NCBI GenBank assembly: GCA_910588235.1
Contig: CAJUOQ010000023.1
Location: forward strand, 1 to 36,534
DNA: 36,534 nt
From: an uncultured Atopostipes sp.
Lineage (GTDB): Bacteria; Bacillota; Bacilli; Lactobacillales; Carnobacteriaceae_A
Direction of reading: 5' to 3'
The notes under the pieces were generated by a model, which had not been told where the DNA came from, searched no databases, and saw nothing but the letters and a program-made list of their open reading frames with translations. Made by a program: the position numbers and the translations under genes. Shown piece after piece: positions 1 through 7,661 of the stretch (its first letter is position 1; each line of letters begins with the position of its first letter).

Positions 1-80
1 AAATTTACAGAAATAACTTATTGTAAGTGGCTAACTTAAACTTGAAATTTAGGTTTTTATCTGCAATTAATAAGAAACAA

Positions 81-143
81 AAAGCCATTTTATAAATATG
101 TTTAGTATCTTTGGTATTTGTAAAGTAGTGTAAAATGGGCTTT
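81..143 (-). terminator. Terminator-like hairpin after the decayed ATPase gene
   Basis: Arms at 81-92 and 131-143 pair with one bulged base (AAAGCC-ATTTTA against TAAAATGGGCTTT) around a long 38-nt loop. On the minus strand the hairpin runs into TTTTTGTTT. It lies just downstream of the stop position of the ATPase remnant, so it is probably that gene's old terminator. Bases 1-80 show no gene. Confidence 0.4.
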
Positions 144-151
144 AAGATGGA

Positions 152-476
152 TTAACTTAGCACTGCTTCTGGCGCCTCTTCTGCTACTTCTTTTGCAGTT
201 TTATTTCGAATAACCTTATCAGTGTCTTGCCTTATTCATCTTAAAGGAAACTTCAGTAATATACCTGGTTCATGATAATCGCGAGCATCAATGACTTCGA
301 CTACTTCTGTTCCATTTAAGTTTAAGCATAAAATAGATTCTGCCTGCAACAGTAACGATCGGCTCAACGACTGTGTCAGAAGTGACAGCTAAAGCAATCT
401 GTTCTGAATGGATATCTTCTGGTCGAATACCAAAGATCACTTCTTTTCCTTTGTCATCATTCTGTTCTAATGCATG
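152..476 (-). pseudogene. Decayed 3' end of an MsmX/UgpC-type ABC ATPase gene
   Basis: Read on the minus strand this stretch encodes a broken copy of the C-terminal regulatory domain of the intact ATPase at 2978-4132. Shared pieces include KEVIFGIRPED, IHSEQIAL, TVVEP and the C-terminus KEVAEEAPEA. The DNA is close to the intact gene across most of its length but has lost about 16 nt near 230 and about 12 nt near 343, which destroy the frame. The upstream end differs from the intact gene (HALEQNDDKG in place of ALDDGGYEG), so the source was probably a diverged paralogue rather than a fresh duplication. The whole ATP-binding domain is missing. It joins directly to the transketolase remnant at about 477-483. 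Confidence 0.85.
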
Positions 477-480
477 TTTT

Positions 481-829
481 GAATGAAGGTCTCATTTCAA
501 TTGTTATTCGGTTTTTCGCTTCTTTAGGTAAAACAGCCTCTTTGTATTCATCAGACTGAAGCTCGAATAATTCTAAATTTGATATAAAGACTACTGCTAC
601 ATCAAGGCCTTTGTCTAATAATTCTTACATCTCATCTTTTGCTGGCGATAAAAAATAAGTATCTTTTTTAACATTTTCTGATGCCAATTTTCCTGTATCT
701 TCTCCGCATGTATGGTATTTTTCCCCAGTCTCCTGAAAGTTCATTGCTGAGTGTTTGTGCAAGTTAATTAGCTAGTTCTTGATAATCATTTTTACATTGT
801 TCAAAAACATTTTTCTTACCAATTACATC
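481..829 (-). pseudogene. Decayed, internally deleted transketolase remnant
   Basis: Minus-strand translation in pieces gives LAQTLSNELSGDWG, then YHTCGEDTGKLASENV after a frame change, then LLDKGLDVAVVFISNLELF and QSDEYKEAVLP. The last part resembles the transketolase C-terminal region (LEAEGxxVRVVSMPSWELF ... QSDEYKESVLP), and the first resembles the region before the pyrimidine-binding domain. In a normal transketolase these are some 200 residues apart, so there is a large internal deletion. In-frame stops occur (a TAA after LAN and another after DEM) and at least one frameshift. It ends in IEMRPSF and passes straight into the ATPase remnant. The assignment is by eye; the C-terminal match is the stronger part. 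Confidence 0.55.
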
Positions 830-835
830 AAAAAA

Positions 836-869
836 CCCGAACCTTTCAATTGAATCATTTGGGTTCGGG
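836..869 (-). terminator. Terminator of the DUF4153 gene
   Basis: Perfect 8-bp stem CCCGAACC (836-843) / GGTTCGGG (862-869) with an 18-nt loop. It is flanked by A-runs on the left and T-runs on the right, so it can act in both directions. It lies ten bases after the DUF4153 stop. Confidence 0.85.
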
Positions 870-878
870 TTTTCTAGA

Positions 879-2641
879 TTATTTTATTTGAATAAATAGC
901 ACACCTTCTATTGTGTTATACTCGTCGGTTCTTTCGAGTGAGAGAACTAATAATTCGAGTTTGATGTTGTCATTTTTCACGGTGAAGGTGGCTTCATTGA
1001 CGTCAAGGGTGGCTTCTTGGAACTCGGCAGCATCTGCAAAAACTTCGTTGAATACTTCTTCTAACGGGAAGTCGATGAGCGCTGTACCATCTTCCTCACG
1101 GACGATGAAAGTATAATAACGATCGCCTAATTCTCGTTCAAGTTCATAGGTTTCGTCGTTCACGACAAATGGGAGCGAATCTAGCGGGGCATTTTCTTGA
1201 TCTTCAGAGACACTTAACATCTGGAAAATAGTGATTTCTGCATCCGCTGTTTCAAACACGAGATCTTCTCGATCTAAATACATATATTGGCCGGACATTT
1301 GCGGATCTTCAACTGGTGAATACGTTTGGTTAAAGCCAAAAACTTTCGAGAAATCATTGTAGACATTGAAGTTTTCCGGTAAAAAGGTGACTTCTTCTTG
1401 ATAACCCAAGTTGTTTATATATTCAGCGGTTTTTGTGATTACTATGCGATCATCAGTAGAAACATTTGAATTTGGGATGATTTCATCTTCTCGTAACATC
1501 TCATTTTCAAGCAACGTTTCTTCCAAAAGCGCGATTTGATTATTTTTACTGATAGTAAAGGCATCGACGGGTGGGACAATTGAAATCATGACAAGTATCA
1601 GTAAAACAGCGGCTATATACCCATGATATTTTGGTTTCATGAAACTAAAGATTAGACCTGTAATTGTTGCGAATACACCGAAAAGAATTACATAATAGCG
1701 TCCATGTGTAATCCCCATCTCCCGAATTTTCAATAGCGAAGCAATCGTTTGGAAAACGACTATTGGAACTAAGACTTTCGGGAAAATTTGTCGATACATT
1801 ACCACCAAACGGTTTTCCAAGTTATATGATAGAATTAAAATGAGAATCCCTATCACAGCATAGGAGACGAGTAGTGGTTCCAGCAAGTTATCCGTCCAAA
1901 ATTCGCCCGTGAAATTTATCACCACATAAATCACTAAAATCAACGTGTAAATCGCAAGCAAAGGAACCACAATATAAGAAATCAGAACTTCTAAAAATGA
2001 CGGGACCGTAAATTGATGCGCCATTTTTTCTTCCTCAACTGGATACACCGGTGTCATGGACAAGAAATAGATAGGTGTAAAGGTGCTACGATGACATTTA
2101 AAATGTGCTCTAAGACATTTTGATCAACATCAAACAATAAATAATTGGTCGCACTGTAGATCGCTCCGACTCCGGAAGCAAGCACAAGAGTGAAAAGAAA
2201 GGACGTAAAGAAAGCTTTGGCGGTAGACAGGAAACTCTGATGAAAAGACACTTCTCCTTTGGCAATTGATGGAATCCATATAAAAGCAATAAGCAGAGCA
2301 AAAATTGCGACAAATGTTTTTGTCGTGATTGCAATGTCAAATTCATATTGTGGACCCACGGCGAAATAATAACCGAGTGTGAGGATAAGTGCGACGCCCA
2401 TAAAACTATAGCGAGCGGTACTTTTTTCGAAAAATCGCTCATAGAGCATTTGGCCGACGACGCTTAGCATAGCGCCAACGAGAAAAGTGTAGATGAGCCT
2501 CGTGAAATCCAACTCTCTGTTTTCAATCATCAGGGCGTTTAGGATAGCGACTGCAAGGAGATAGCCGACAGTTAGCGGGAACCTGTAAATTGATTCACCC
2601 ATTCCTTTGAACGCGTTTTTTAGCGTGGCGATCCATTTCAT
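879..2641 (-). pseudogene. DUF4153 integral membrane protein, split by a one-base frameshift
   Basis: Two minus-strand frames together make one DUF4153-type membrane protein of roughly 590 residues. The N-terminal half (2054-2641, ATG preceded by AAGGAAG) has about six membrane helices and breaks off after NVIVAP. The C-terminal half (879 to about 2080) begins with further helices and ends in a soluble acidic domain. At 2079-2081 the minus strand reads CCTTTACACC; one extra T would give APFTPIYFLSMTPVYP and fuse the halves in frame, with a proline-rich loop between helices. This is either a real inactivating deletion in a T-run or a sequencing error. The apparent start of the downstream half at 2063 has no ribosome-binding site and is not a real start. 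The function of DUF4153 proteins is not established. Confidence 0.8.
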
Positions 2642-2840
2642 GACTTCCACTTCCTTCCACGACTTCTTTTTTTAAGTATACACCCATTGTTTTAAAAATA
2701 GAATTTTTTTCTCTCGGTTGTTGCATTTTTTTCATCATTTTCGACCGTTTTCGATAATATAAATCGAAGTCTCCTTGCTCTATTTCTTCAATGTTTTAAG
2801 TTAGTAATTGGCTGATTTAATCAATGCCACGTATAAAACA

Positions 2841-2899
2841 AAAAAAACTCTCTGTCTTGCCATTTGTTGGTAACATGGTGTAACAGAGAGCTATTTTTT
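2841..2899 (-). terminator. Terminator of the MsmX-type ATPase gene
   Basis: Stem CTCTCTGT (2848-2855) / ACAGAGAG (2883-2890), with an inner CCAT/ATGG helix. It is bounded by a run of seven A on the left and seven T on the right, so it is bidirectional in form. It follows the ATPase stop at 2978 on the minus strand. Confidence 0.75.
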
Positions 2900-2977
2900 T
2901 ATCTTCAAAAACACTAACAAACTATTCATACTATCCTAATAATAAATTCCCTTTTTGCTTTTTATATATTTATAATA

Positions 2978-4132
2978 TTAACTAAGCGCTGCTTCTGGTG
3001 CTTCTTCTGCTACTTCTTTTGCAGATTTATTTCGAATGACTTTATCAGTATCTTTATCGAAGAAATGCGCCTTGTTCATATTAAAGGCAACTTTCAGTGA
3101 TGTACCTGGTTCATGGTAATCGCGAGCATCAACGACTGCGACTACTTCTGTACCATTTAAGTTTAAGTATAAAATAGATTCTGCACCTGTTAACTCTGCA
3201 ACAGTAATTCTCGGCTCGACGACTGTTTCAGGAGAGGCATCTAAAGCAATCTGTTCTGAATGGATATCTTCTGGTCGAATACCAAAGATCACTTCTTTCC
3301 CTTCATAGCCCCCATCGTCTAAAGCTCGTCTTGATGGTTCGCTAACTCCAAGGTTTAATCCATTTCCATCACTAATCCGACCGTTACTATATTGAACCTC
3401 ATGTAAATTCATTGCAGGTGAACCGATAAAACTTGCTACAAAGGAATTGTTTGGTGCATTATAAACTTCAAAAGGAGAACCAACCTGTTGAATAATACCA
3501 TCATTCATAATGACAATCCGATCCGCTAAAGTCATCGCTTCTGTCTGGTCATGGGTCACATAAATCATAGTGGTCGCTAATTCTTCGTGTAGTTTAGCAA
3601 TCTCTGTTCTCATATGTACCCGTAATTTTGCATCCAAGTTTGAAAGCGGCTCGTCCATTAAAAATACTTTAGGACTACGCACAACAGCACGACCTAACGC
3701 GACACGCTGTCGTTGCCCACCAGAAAGCGCAGCCGGTTTACGGTCTAATAGATCTGTAATTTGTAATAAATCTGCAGCATGTTCTACCCGTTCTTTGATT
3801 TCGTCTTTTGGCATTTTACGTAGTTTTAAACCAAAGGCCATATTATCAAAGACTGTCATATGAGGGTATAACGCATAGTTTTGGAAAACCATGGCAATAT
3901 CGCGATCTTTTGGTGCTACATCATTAACGACCTCTTCGTCAATTAATAAATCACCTTCTGTAATCTCTTCTAAGCCGGCAATCATACGAAGCGTCGTTGA
4001 TTTTCCACATCCTGAAGGGCCAACAAATACCACAAATTCATTATCCGCAATATCTAAATTAAAATCTTCTACGGCATAATCTTCTGCGTTATCATATCTT
4101 TTATATATATTATTTAATGTTATTTCTGCCAC
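2978..4132 (-). CDS. msmX: MsmX/UgpC-type sugar ABC transporter ATP-binding protein
   Basis: ATPase subunit that powers carbohydrate ABC importers from the cytoplasmic face; MsmX-type proteins are known to serve several importers. The 384 residues contain Walker A GPSGCGKST (about 38-46), signature LSGGQRQR (about 137-144), Walker B VFLMDEP, and the switch histidine in VTHDQTEA. They are followed by a MalK-type OB/TOBE regulatory domain (FGIRPEDIHSEQ onward). The start is GTG at 4132 with AGGAG eight to nine bases upstream; an ATG at 4140 is out of frame. No permease or binding-protein genes lie nearby, as expected for an orphan shared ATPase. Two catabolite-repression-like operators lie upstream at 4173-4228. 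A decayed relative lies at 152-476. Full-length and apparently functional. Confidence 0.93.
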   Translation of the reverse strand: MAEITLNNIYKRYDNAEDYAVEDFNLDIADNEFVVFVGPSGCGKSTTLRMIAGLEEITEGDLLIDEEVVNDVAPKDRDIAMVFQNYALYPHMTVFDNMAFGLKLRKMPKDEIKERVEHAADLLQITDLLDRKPAALSGGQRQRVALGRAVVRSPKVFLMDEPLSNLDAKLRVHMRTEIAKLHEELATTMIYVTHDQTEAMTLADRIVIMNDGIIQQVGSPFEVYNAPNNSFVASFIGSPAMNLHEVQYSNGRISDGNGLNLGVSEPSRRALDDGGYEGKEVIFGIRPEDIHSEQIALDASPETVVEPRITVAELTGAESILYLNLNGTEVVAVVDARDYHEPGTSLKVAFNMNKAHFFDKDTDKVIRNKSAKEVAEEAPEAALS

Positions 4133-4172
4133 TGGTCATTCTCCTATCTGATAGTTTTTACTATACCTTTAC

Positions 4173-4186
4173 ATTAAACGATTTCA
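4173..4186. promoter_or_regulatory. cre-like operator, proximal copy
   Basis: ATTAAACGATTTCA matches 12 of 14 positions of the catabolite-responsive element consensus TGWAANCGNTNWCA; only the first two bases differ. It lies about 40 bases upstream of the ATPase GTG and just upstream of a TATAGT -10 candidate on the minus strand. Confidence 0.55.
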
Positions 4187-4214
4187 TTCAATCATTTCCA
4201 CTATAAGCACTTAC

Positions 4215-4228
4215 GGAAAACGGTTTCA
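4215..4228. promoter_or_regulatory. cre-like operator, distal copy, overlapping a promoter
   Basis: GGAAAACGGTTTCA matches 13 of 14 positions of the CcpA cre consensus. Its centre is 42 bases, four helical turns, from the proximal copy. On the minus strand TGAAAC, 17 bases, TATAGT overlaps it, so binding here should block transcription. A LacI-family regulator other than CcpA (for example MalR) could bind the same core. Confidence 0.65.
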
Positions 4229-4237
4229 TTATTTGTT

Positions 4238-4289
4238 GAAAATGTCGGTTATGCAACAATCTTTAGAAAGTCGCATAACCTGCATTTTC
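4238..4289. repeat. Long inverted repeat between the mutase and ATPase genes
   Basis: Arms 4238-4254 and 4273-4289 pair over 17 positions with two mismatches, including an unbroken GGTTATGC/GCATAACC core, around an 18-nt loop. It follows the mutase stop on the minus strand but lacks a clean T-run beyond the stem, so it may be a weak terminator or an operator. A smaller hairpin (GTTAC/GTAAC) lies at about 4301-4317. Confidence 0.5.
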
Positions 4290-4408
4290 TGACATATAGC
4301 TGTTACTTTTTGGTAACGCTATCATAATGATATACCTAACAAAATTTATTTTCAACTTATTTCTAAAAAAATAAACTTTTCATTATATTTTAATACGGAG
4401 AAATATCC

Positions 4409-5923
4409 CTATTTTTCTAAAATGGCGCTTAACTTCCCTAAGTCTAAACGACTGTAACGTTTAAAGAATTCTTCTAATTTCTTAAACACTAAATAATTAG
4501 CCCCTGCTTCGTCATTTTCAACTTGTAGCACTAATAACGGCTCGTGTAAACTGAGTCGTAATAAAAACCAACCACTCCCATAAGTTTTAGAAACATTGAC
4601 TCGGATTCCTTCTACATTATCGGGTTCTTTTTCAAAGCCAGGCGTCTCGTTGACAAAGTCTTCTATTTCTTTAATCACATGTTGTCCATATGTTTTATAT
4701 TGATCATCTTCGATTAAAAAGCGAGCTTCTTGTGCTTCAGCGGGCTGTTTTAAATTTTTGATTAAATCTCCAATATTTTTATCTTGTTCTTTTAAAGTGG
4801 GTAACATCATTAAAATTTTCGCCACTACATAAGCCCCATCATCTAAGAAATAATTTTCTCTAAAGGCCGCGTGACCGCTTGTTTCAATCGCTAATGGCGT
4901 TGAAACACCTTCTTCATTTAGCGCGATGGCTTTGTTGATGACGTTTCGATAACCTGAAATATAACGATATTGTTTGCCACCTAATTCCTCGATAAATGTC
5001 TTCAAATGAGAAGTTGTTGGTGAGTTCGTAACGATGGTTGCGCCTGGTTCATCTTTTAACACAATTTGGGCTAGGACAGCGATTAAGTTGTTACGGTTAA
5101 TCACTTCACCGCTCTGAGCAACAACCGCCGCACGATCGACGTCGGTATCGAAAATAATCCCTAGATCTGCGTCATTTTCGACGACGGCTTTTTGAATACT
5201 CGCCATGGCTTCGGCATTGTCTGGATTAGGAATGTGATTGGGGAAATAACCATCAGGATTTAAAAATTGACTCCCTGTTGTATCTGCCCCTAACTTTTCT
5301 AATACTTCGCTCGCAAAGAAACCGCCCGCACCATTTCCAGCGTCTAAGACGATTCTTAAATCTTTTAGGGGTTGTTTTAAGCCGGTACCTTCTTGAATTT
5401 TGTTTATGATATCGGCAGAATAGTAGGAAATAAGTGGAATTTCTTCCACTATTCCCGGTTCTGCTGCTTGAATTTCTGCATCGGAGAATTCAATGATCTT
5501 TTCGATATCTTCGTGCTCTGCTCCGCCCTCTTTAGTGAAAAATTTCAATCCATTATGAAAATATGGAAGATGACTTGCTGTAATCATAATGCCAGCATCC
5601 GCATCCGTTTCCGAAAATTGCGTCGCCATAAACATCGCCGGCGTTGTCGCTAAACCTGCATCTAAAACCGTTACACCTGCTTTTAGAAAAACTTCTGTCA
5701 ACGCTTCTTTTAAAGCAGGTCCTGTTATTCGACTGTCAAAGCCAATTGCAATCCGCATAGGTTTCGTTTCAACGTTTTTAACTTCTGTTAACCAACATAA
5801 AAATCCCCGACCGATTTTTTTGACTTCTGTCGTCGTTAAATTCGCTGCTTGCTCCTCCGTCTCTACCGCAATGCCCCGAATATCTGAACCATTAATTAAT
5901 TTTTTCAACGCTTCGAACACCAT
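4409..5923 (-). CDS. Phosphomannomutase/phosphoglucomutase (alpha-D-phosphohexomutase)
   Basis: Interconverts hexose 1- and 6-phosphates for cell-wall sugar and glycogen or nucleotide-sugar supply. Family hallmarks appear in order: NGSDIRG near the N-terminus, the phosphoserine loop TASHLP followed by HNGLKFF, the metal loop DTDVDRAAVV, the sugar-binding segment ETSGHAAF followed by DDGAYVVAKIL, and a C-terminal phosphate-binding domain (NVSKTYGSGWFLLRLS). An upstream ATG at 5938 has no convincing ribosome-binding site. The ATG at 5923 has GGAG nine bases before it, inside the longer frame, so 504 residues is preferred over 509. The gene stands alone, bounded by a bidirectional terminator on its 5' side. 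Whether mannose or glucose phosphate is the main substrate cannot be told from sequence. Confidence 0.9.
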   Translation of the reverse strand: MVFEALKKLINGSDIRGIAVETEEQAANLTTTEVKKIGRGFLCWLTEVKNVETKPMRIAIGFDSRITGPALKEALTEVFLKAGVTVLDAGLATTPAMFMATQFSETDADAGIMITASHLPYFHNGLKFFTKEGGAEHEDIEKIIEFSDAEIQAAEPGIVEEIPLISYYSADIINKIQEGTGLKQPLKDLRIVLDAGNGAGGFFASEVLEKLGADTTGSQFLNPDGYFPNHIPNPDNAEAMASIQKAVVENDADLGIIFDTDVDRAAVVAQSGEVINRNNLIAVLAQIVLKDEPGATIVTNSPTTSHLKTFIEELGGKQYRYISGYRNVINKAIALNEEGVSTPLAIETSGHAAFRENYFLDDGAYVVAKILMMLPTLKEQDKNIGDLIKNLKQPAEAQEARFLIEDDQYKTYGQHVIKEIEDFVNETPGFEKEPDNVEGIRVNVSKTYGSGWFLLRLSLHEPLLVLQVENDEAGANYLVFKKLEEFFKRYSRLDLGKLSAILEK

Positions 5924-6050
5924 ATGTATTTGCTCCATTCTTCGTTAAATTAATATTTATTGCTCTTTATTTGATTTCGCTTTCATTTTAAAATTTATTA
6001 TACCATGAATCAAGCCATCCTCTAGCTGTTCATCTGGTATTTTAAAATAA

Positions 6051-6088
6051 AACTCTCACTAGCGCGACAAAGCTCAGTAGTGAGAGTT
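6051..6088 (-). terminator. Terminator of the FrnE-like gene
   Basis: Perfect 10-bp stem AACTCTCACT (6051-6060) / AGTGAGAGTT (6079-6088) with an 18-nt loop, A-rich on the left and T-rich on the right. It closes the thiol-oxidoreductase transcript on the minus strand. Confidence 0.85.
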
Positions 6089-6104
6089 TTTAGTGAAATT
6101 TATT

Positions 6105-6761
6105 TTATTGTTCAGTATTTCCAGCAAATTCATCATAAACTTGCGTCAATACTTGTTCGAAGGTTTCAACAGGTTGTGCTCCTGACACGCCGTACTTATT
6201 ATTAAAGACAAAGAACGGCACCCCTTGCGCTCCTATTTGCGAAGCTTGATAAATATCTTGCACAACTTCTTTATCATATTCTTTTTCGTTTTCTAAAATT
6301 TCTCTGACGCGACTTTCATCTAGGCCGATTTCCGCAGCGACTTGGGTTAAGAAATCTGGATCACTAATCAGTTCACCATTGGTAAAGTAAGCTTCGTATA
6401 ACTTATTAAAATATTCAATTCCTTTCCCCTCTTCTTTCGCATATTGAAAGACGCGATGCGCAGGGAAAGTATCTGTTAATTTCATATCGTCAAAGTTATA
6501 TTTCAAACCAGCATTCGTTGCCATTTCATCCAATTGGTCGATTAATTGTTGGATTTGTTCTTCAGAAACATTCTTACGGTCCACCATCGCTTCCAGATAA
6601 GTTTTATCGGGTTCATAAGTGGCCCCAGGTTCTAATTGAAAACTTTTATATTCAATGTCTACTTCATCCGCATGCTCAAAATTTTCCAACGCTTGCTCTA
6701 AATGAGTCGCTCCAATATAACAAAACGGACAAACAAAATCAGACCATATCGTTATTTGCAT
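6105..6761 (-). CDS. DsbA-family oxidoreductase, FrnE-like
   Basis: Cytoplasmic thioredoxin-fold protein of the FrnE branch of the DsbA family (thiol-disulfide exchange or isomerisation). It begins MQITIWSDF followed directly by the redox motif C11-P-F-C14. The helical insert follows, then the cis-proline segment GAQGVPFFVF and the FrnE-type tail VSGAQPVETF. No signal peptide. The chosen ATG at 6761 has AGAGGAG seven bases upstream; a longer frame to 6842 adds a basic stretch that lies inside the neighbouring small gene. Length 218 residues, normal for FrnE. The start overlaps the 3' end of the small two-cysteine gene by 23 bases, implying translational coupling. Confidence 0.88.
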   Translation of the reverse strand: MQITIWSDFVCPFCYIGATHLEQALENFEHADEVDIEYKSFQLEPGATYEPDKTYLEAMVDRKNVSEEQIQQLIDQLDEMATNAGLKYNFDDMKLTDTFPAHRVFQYAKEEGKGIEYFNKLYEAYFTNGELISDPDFLTQVAAEIGLDESRVREILENEKEYDKEVVQDIYQASQIGAQGVPFFVFNNKYGVSGAQPVETFEQVLTQVYDEFAGNTEQ

Positions 6762-6918
6762 TCTTTTTCTCCTCTTCTGTTTTCGCTGTTTGGCTCTGCT
6801 CGTCAATCGGTCCACAAATACCAGTTTCCATATCGCAAGCATAACCTTCTGAAAAATCTAAATTTCCTAAAGTATCTAAGTGATTTACATTCTGTAATTG
6901 TATTTTTTCTTCAGACAT
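6739..6918 (-). CDS. Small two-cysteine protein, coupled to the FrnE-like gene
   Basis: A 59-residue acidic protein beginning MSEEKIQLQN, preceded by AGGAAGTGG at good spacing. Its only two cysteines lie in YACDMETGICGP (C28 and C35), followed by a charged, Lys/Glu/Asn-rich tail. The reading frame overlaps the FrnE-like start by 23 bases in another frame. A longer frame to 6978 lacks a better ribosome-binding site. I do not recognise a named family. The cysteine pair beside two thioredoxin-fold genes suggests a redox partner, substrate or metal-binding adaptor, but that is inference from context. Confidence 0.7.
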   Translation of the reverse strand: MSEEKIQLQNVNHLDTLGNLDFSEGYACDMETGICGPIDEQSQTAKTEEEKKNANNDMV

Positions 6919-7024
6919 AAAATCCACTTCCTTTATTACTACTCTCTCCATTGTAACGCTTATTTCACTAAAATCCACTTTTTTTGTTTATACGGCTTCT
7001 CTCTTTTAAAACGATCTATTTATT

Positions 7025-7056
7025 CTTTTTATCCATTTCGAGTATACTTAATCTAT
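7025..7056 (+). promoter_or_regulatory. Candidate promoter of the CPDS thioredoxin-like gene
   Basis: TATACT lies about 30 bases before the ATG. A weak -35 (TTATTC) sits 17 bases further up. The ribosome-binding site AGGAAGGTG follows. The promoter is divergent from the small two-cysteine gene. Confidence 0.4.
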
Positions 7057-7080
7057 TAAAACAATTAGGAAGGTGACGAT

Positions 7081-7599
7081 ATGTCATTTCAATTCGATCA
7101 AATCACTCATGAAGATAGTATTAAAATAGGGTCGGACCATGCCCCTCTAAAAATTGTGGAATACATTAACTTGCGTTGTCCCGATTCCAAAAATTATGAG
7201 GAAAATGTGGCGCCTTTTTTAAATAAATATATTAAAAATGGCCAAGTTCAACGTATTTTGAAACACTTTGATAAAGCAAAATACCCCTTGGAAGTGGGCA
7301 ATGTACTCAATCAATACTTAAATTATTCTACGCCAGTTGAGACTTTTAGAGTAATCAAAAAATTATTTGAAGAACAAAGTACGTGGGGCAGCCACCGTTT
7401 ATCACAAATCCCTCATATCGCTAAAGATTATGGATTAACTTTACAAGCTGATAATCGCGAACGCGCCCAACGAGTAGATGAAGAAATTAGCGCTGTGAAT
7501 GTTGAAAATGTGCCGACTGTTTTTGTCGGTGAAGAAGCTTTTGTGGAGACCATTGATCTCGATGAATTTAAAGAAACCGTCGAGAATCATCTACAATAA
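7081..7599 (+). CDS. DsbA-like thioredoxin-fold protein with CPDS active site
   Basis: 172-residue protein of the DsbA/Thioredoxin_4 type. The N-terminal strand KIVEYINLRC leads into C33-P-D-S36 where a dithiol protein would have CxxC. A helical insert follows, then the cis-proline strand NVENVPTVFVG and a closing helix. With only one active-site cysteine it cannot form the usual internal disulfide; such CxxS proteins act as monothiol isomerases or mixed-disulfide reductases, or have lost activity. No signal peptide, so it is cytoplasmic. ATG with AGGAAGGTG seven bases upstream. It is transcribed divergently from the FrnE-like operon, grouping three redox-related genes. Confidence 0.82.
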   Translation: MSFQFDQITHEDSIKIGSDHAPLKIVEYINLRCPDSKNYEENVAPFLNKYIKNGQVQRILKHFDKAKYPLEVGNVLNQYLNYSTPVETFRVIKKLFEEQSTWGSHRLSQIPHIAKDYGLTLQADNRERAQRVDEEISAVNVENVPTVFVGEEAFVETIDLDEFKETVENHLQ

Positions 7600-7608
7600 A
7601 ACATTCAA

Positions 7609-7640
7609 AAAGATAGCCTGGATAAAAACGGGCTATCTTT
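7609..7640. terminator. Bidirectional terminator between convergent genes
   Basis: Stem AAAGATAGCC (7609-7618) / GGCTATCTTT (7631-7640) with a 12-nt loop and T-run on the right, A-run on the left. It serves both the CPDS protein gene and the membrane protein gene at 7662. Confidence 0.85.
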
Positions 7641-7661
7641 TTTTATGGACGATTCACTCCT

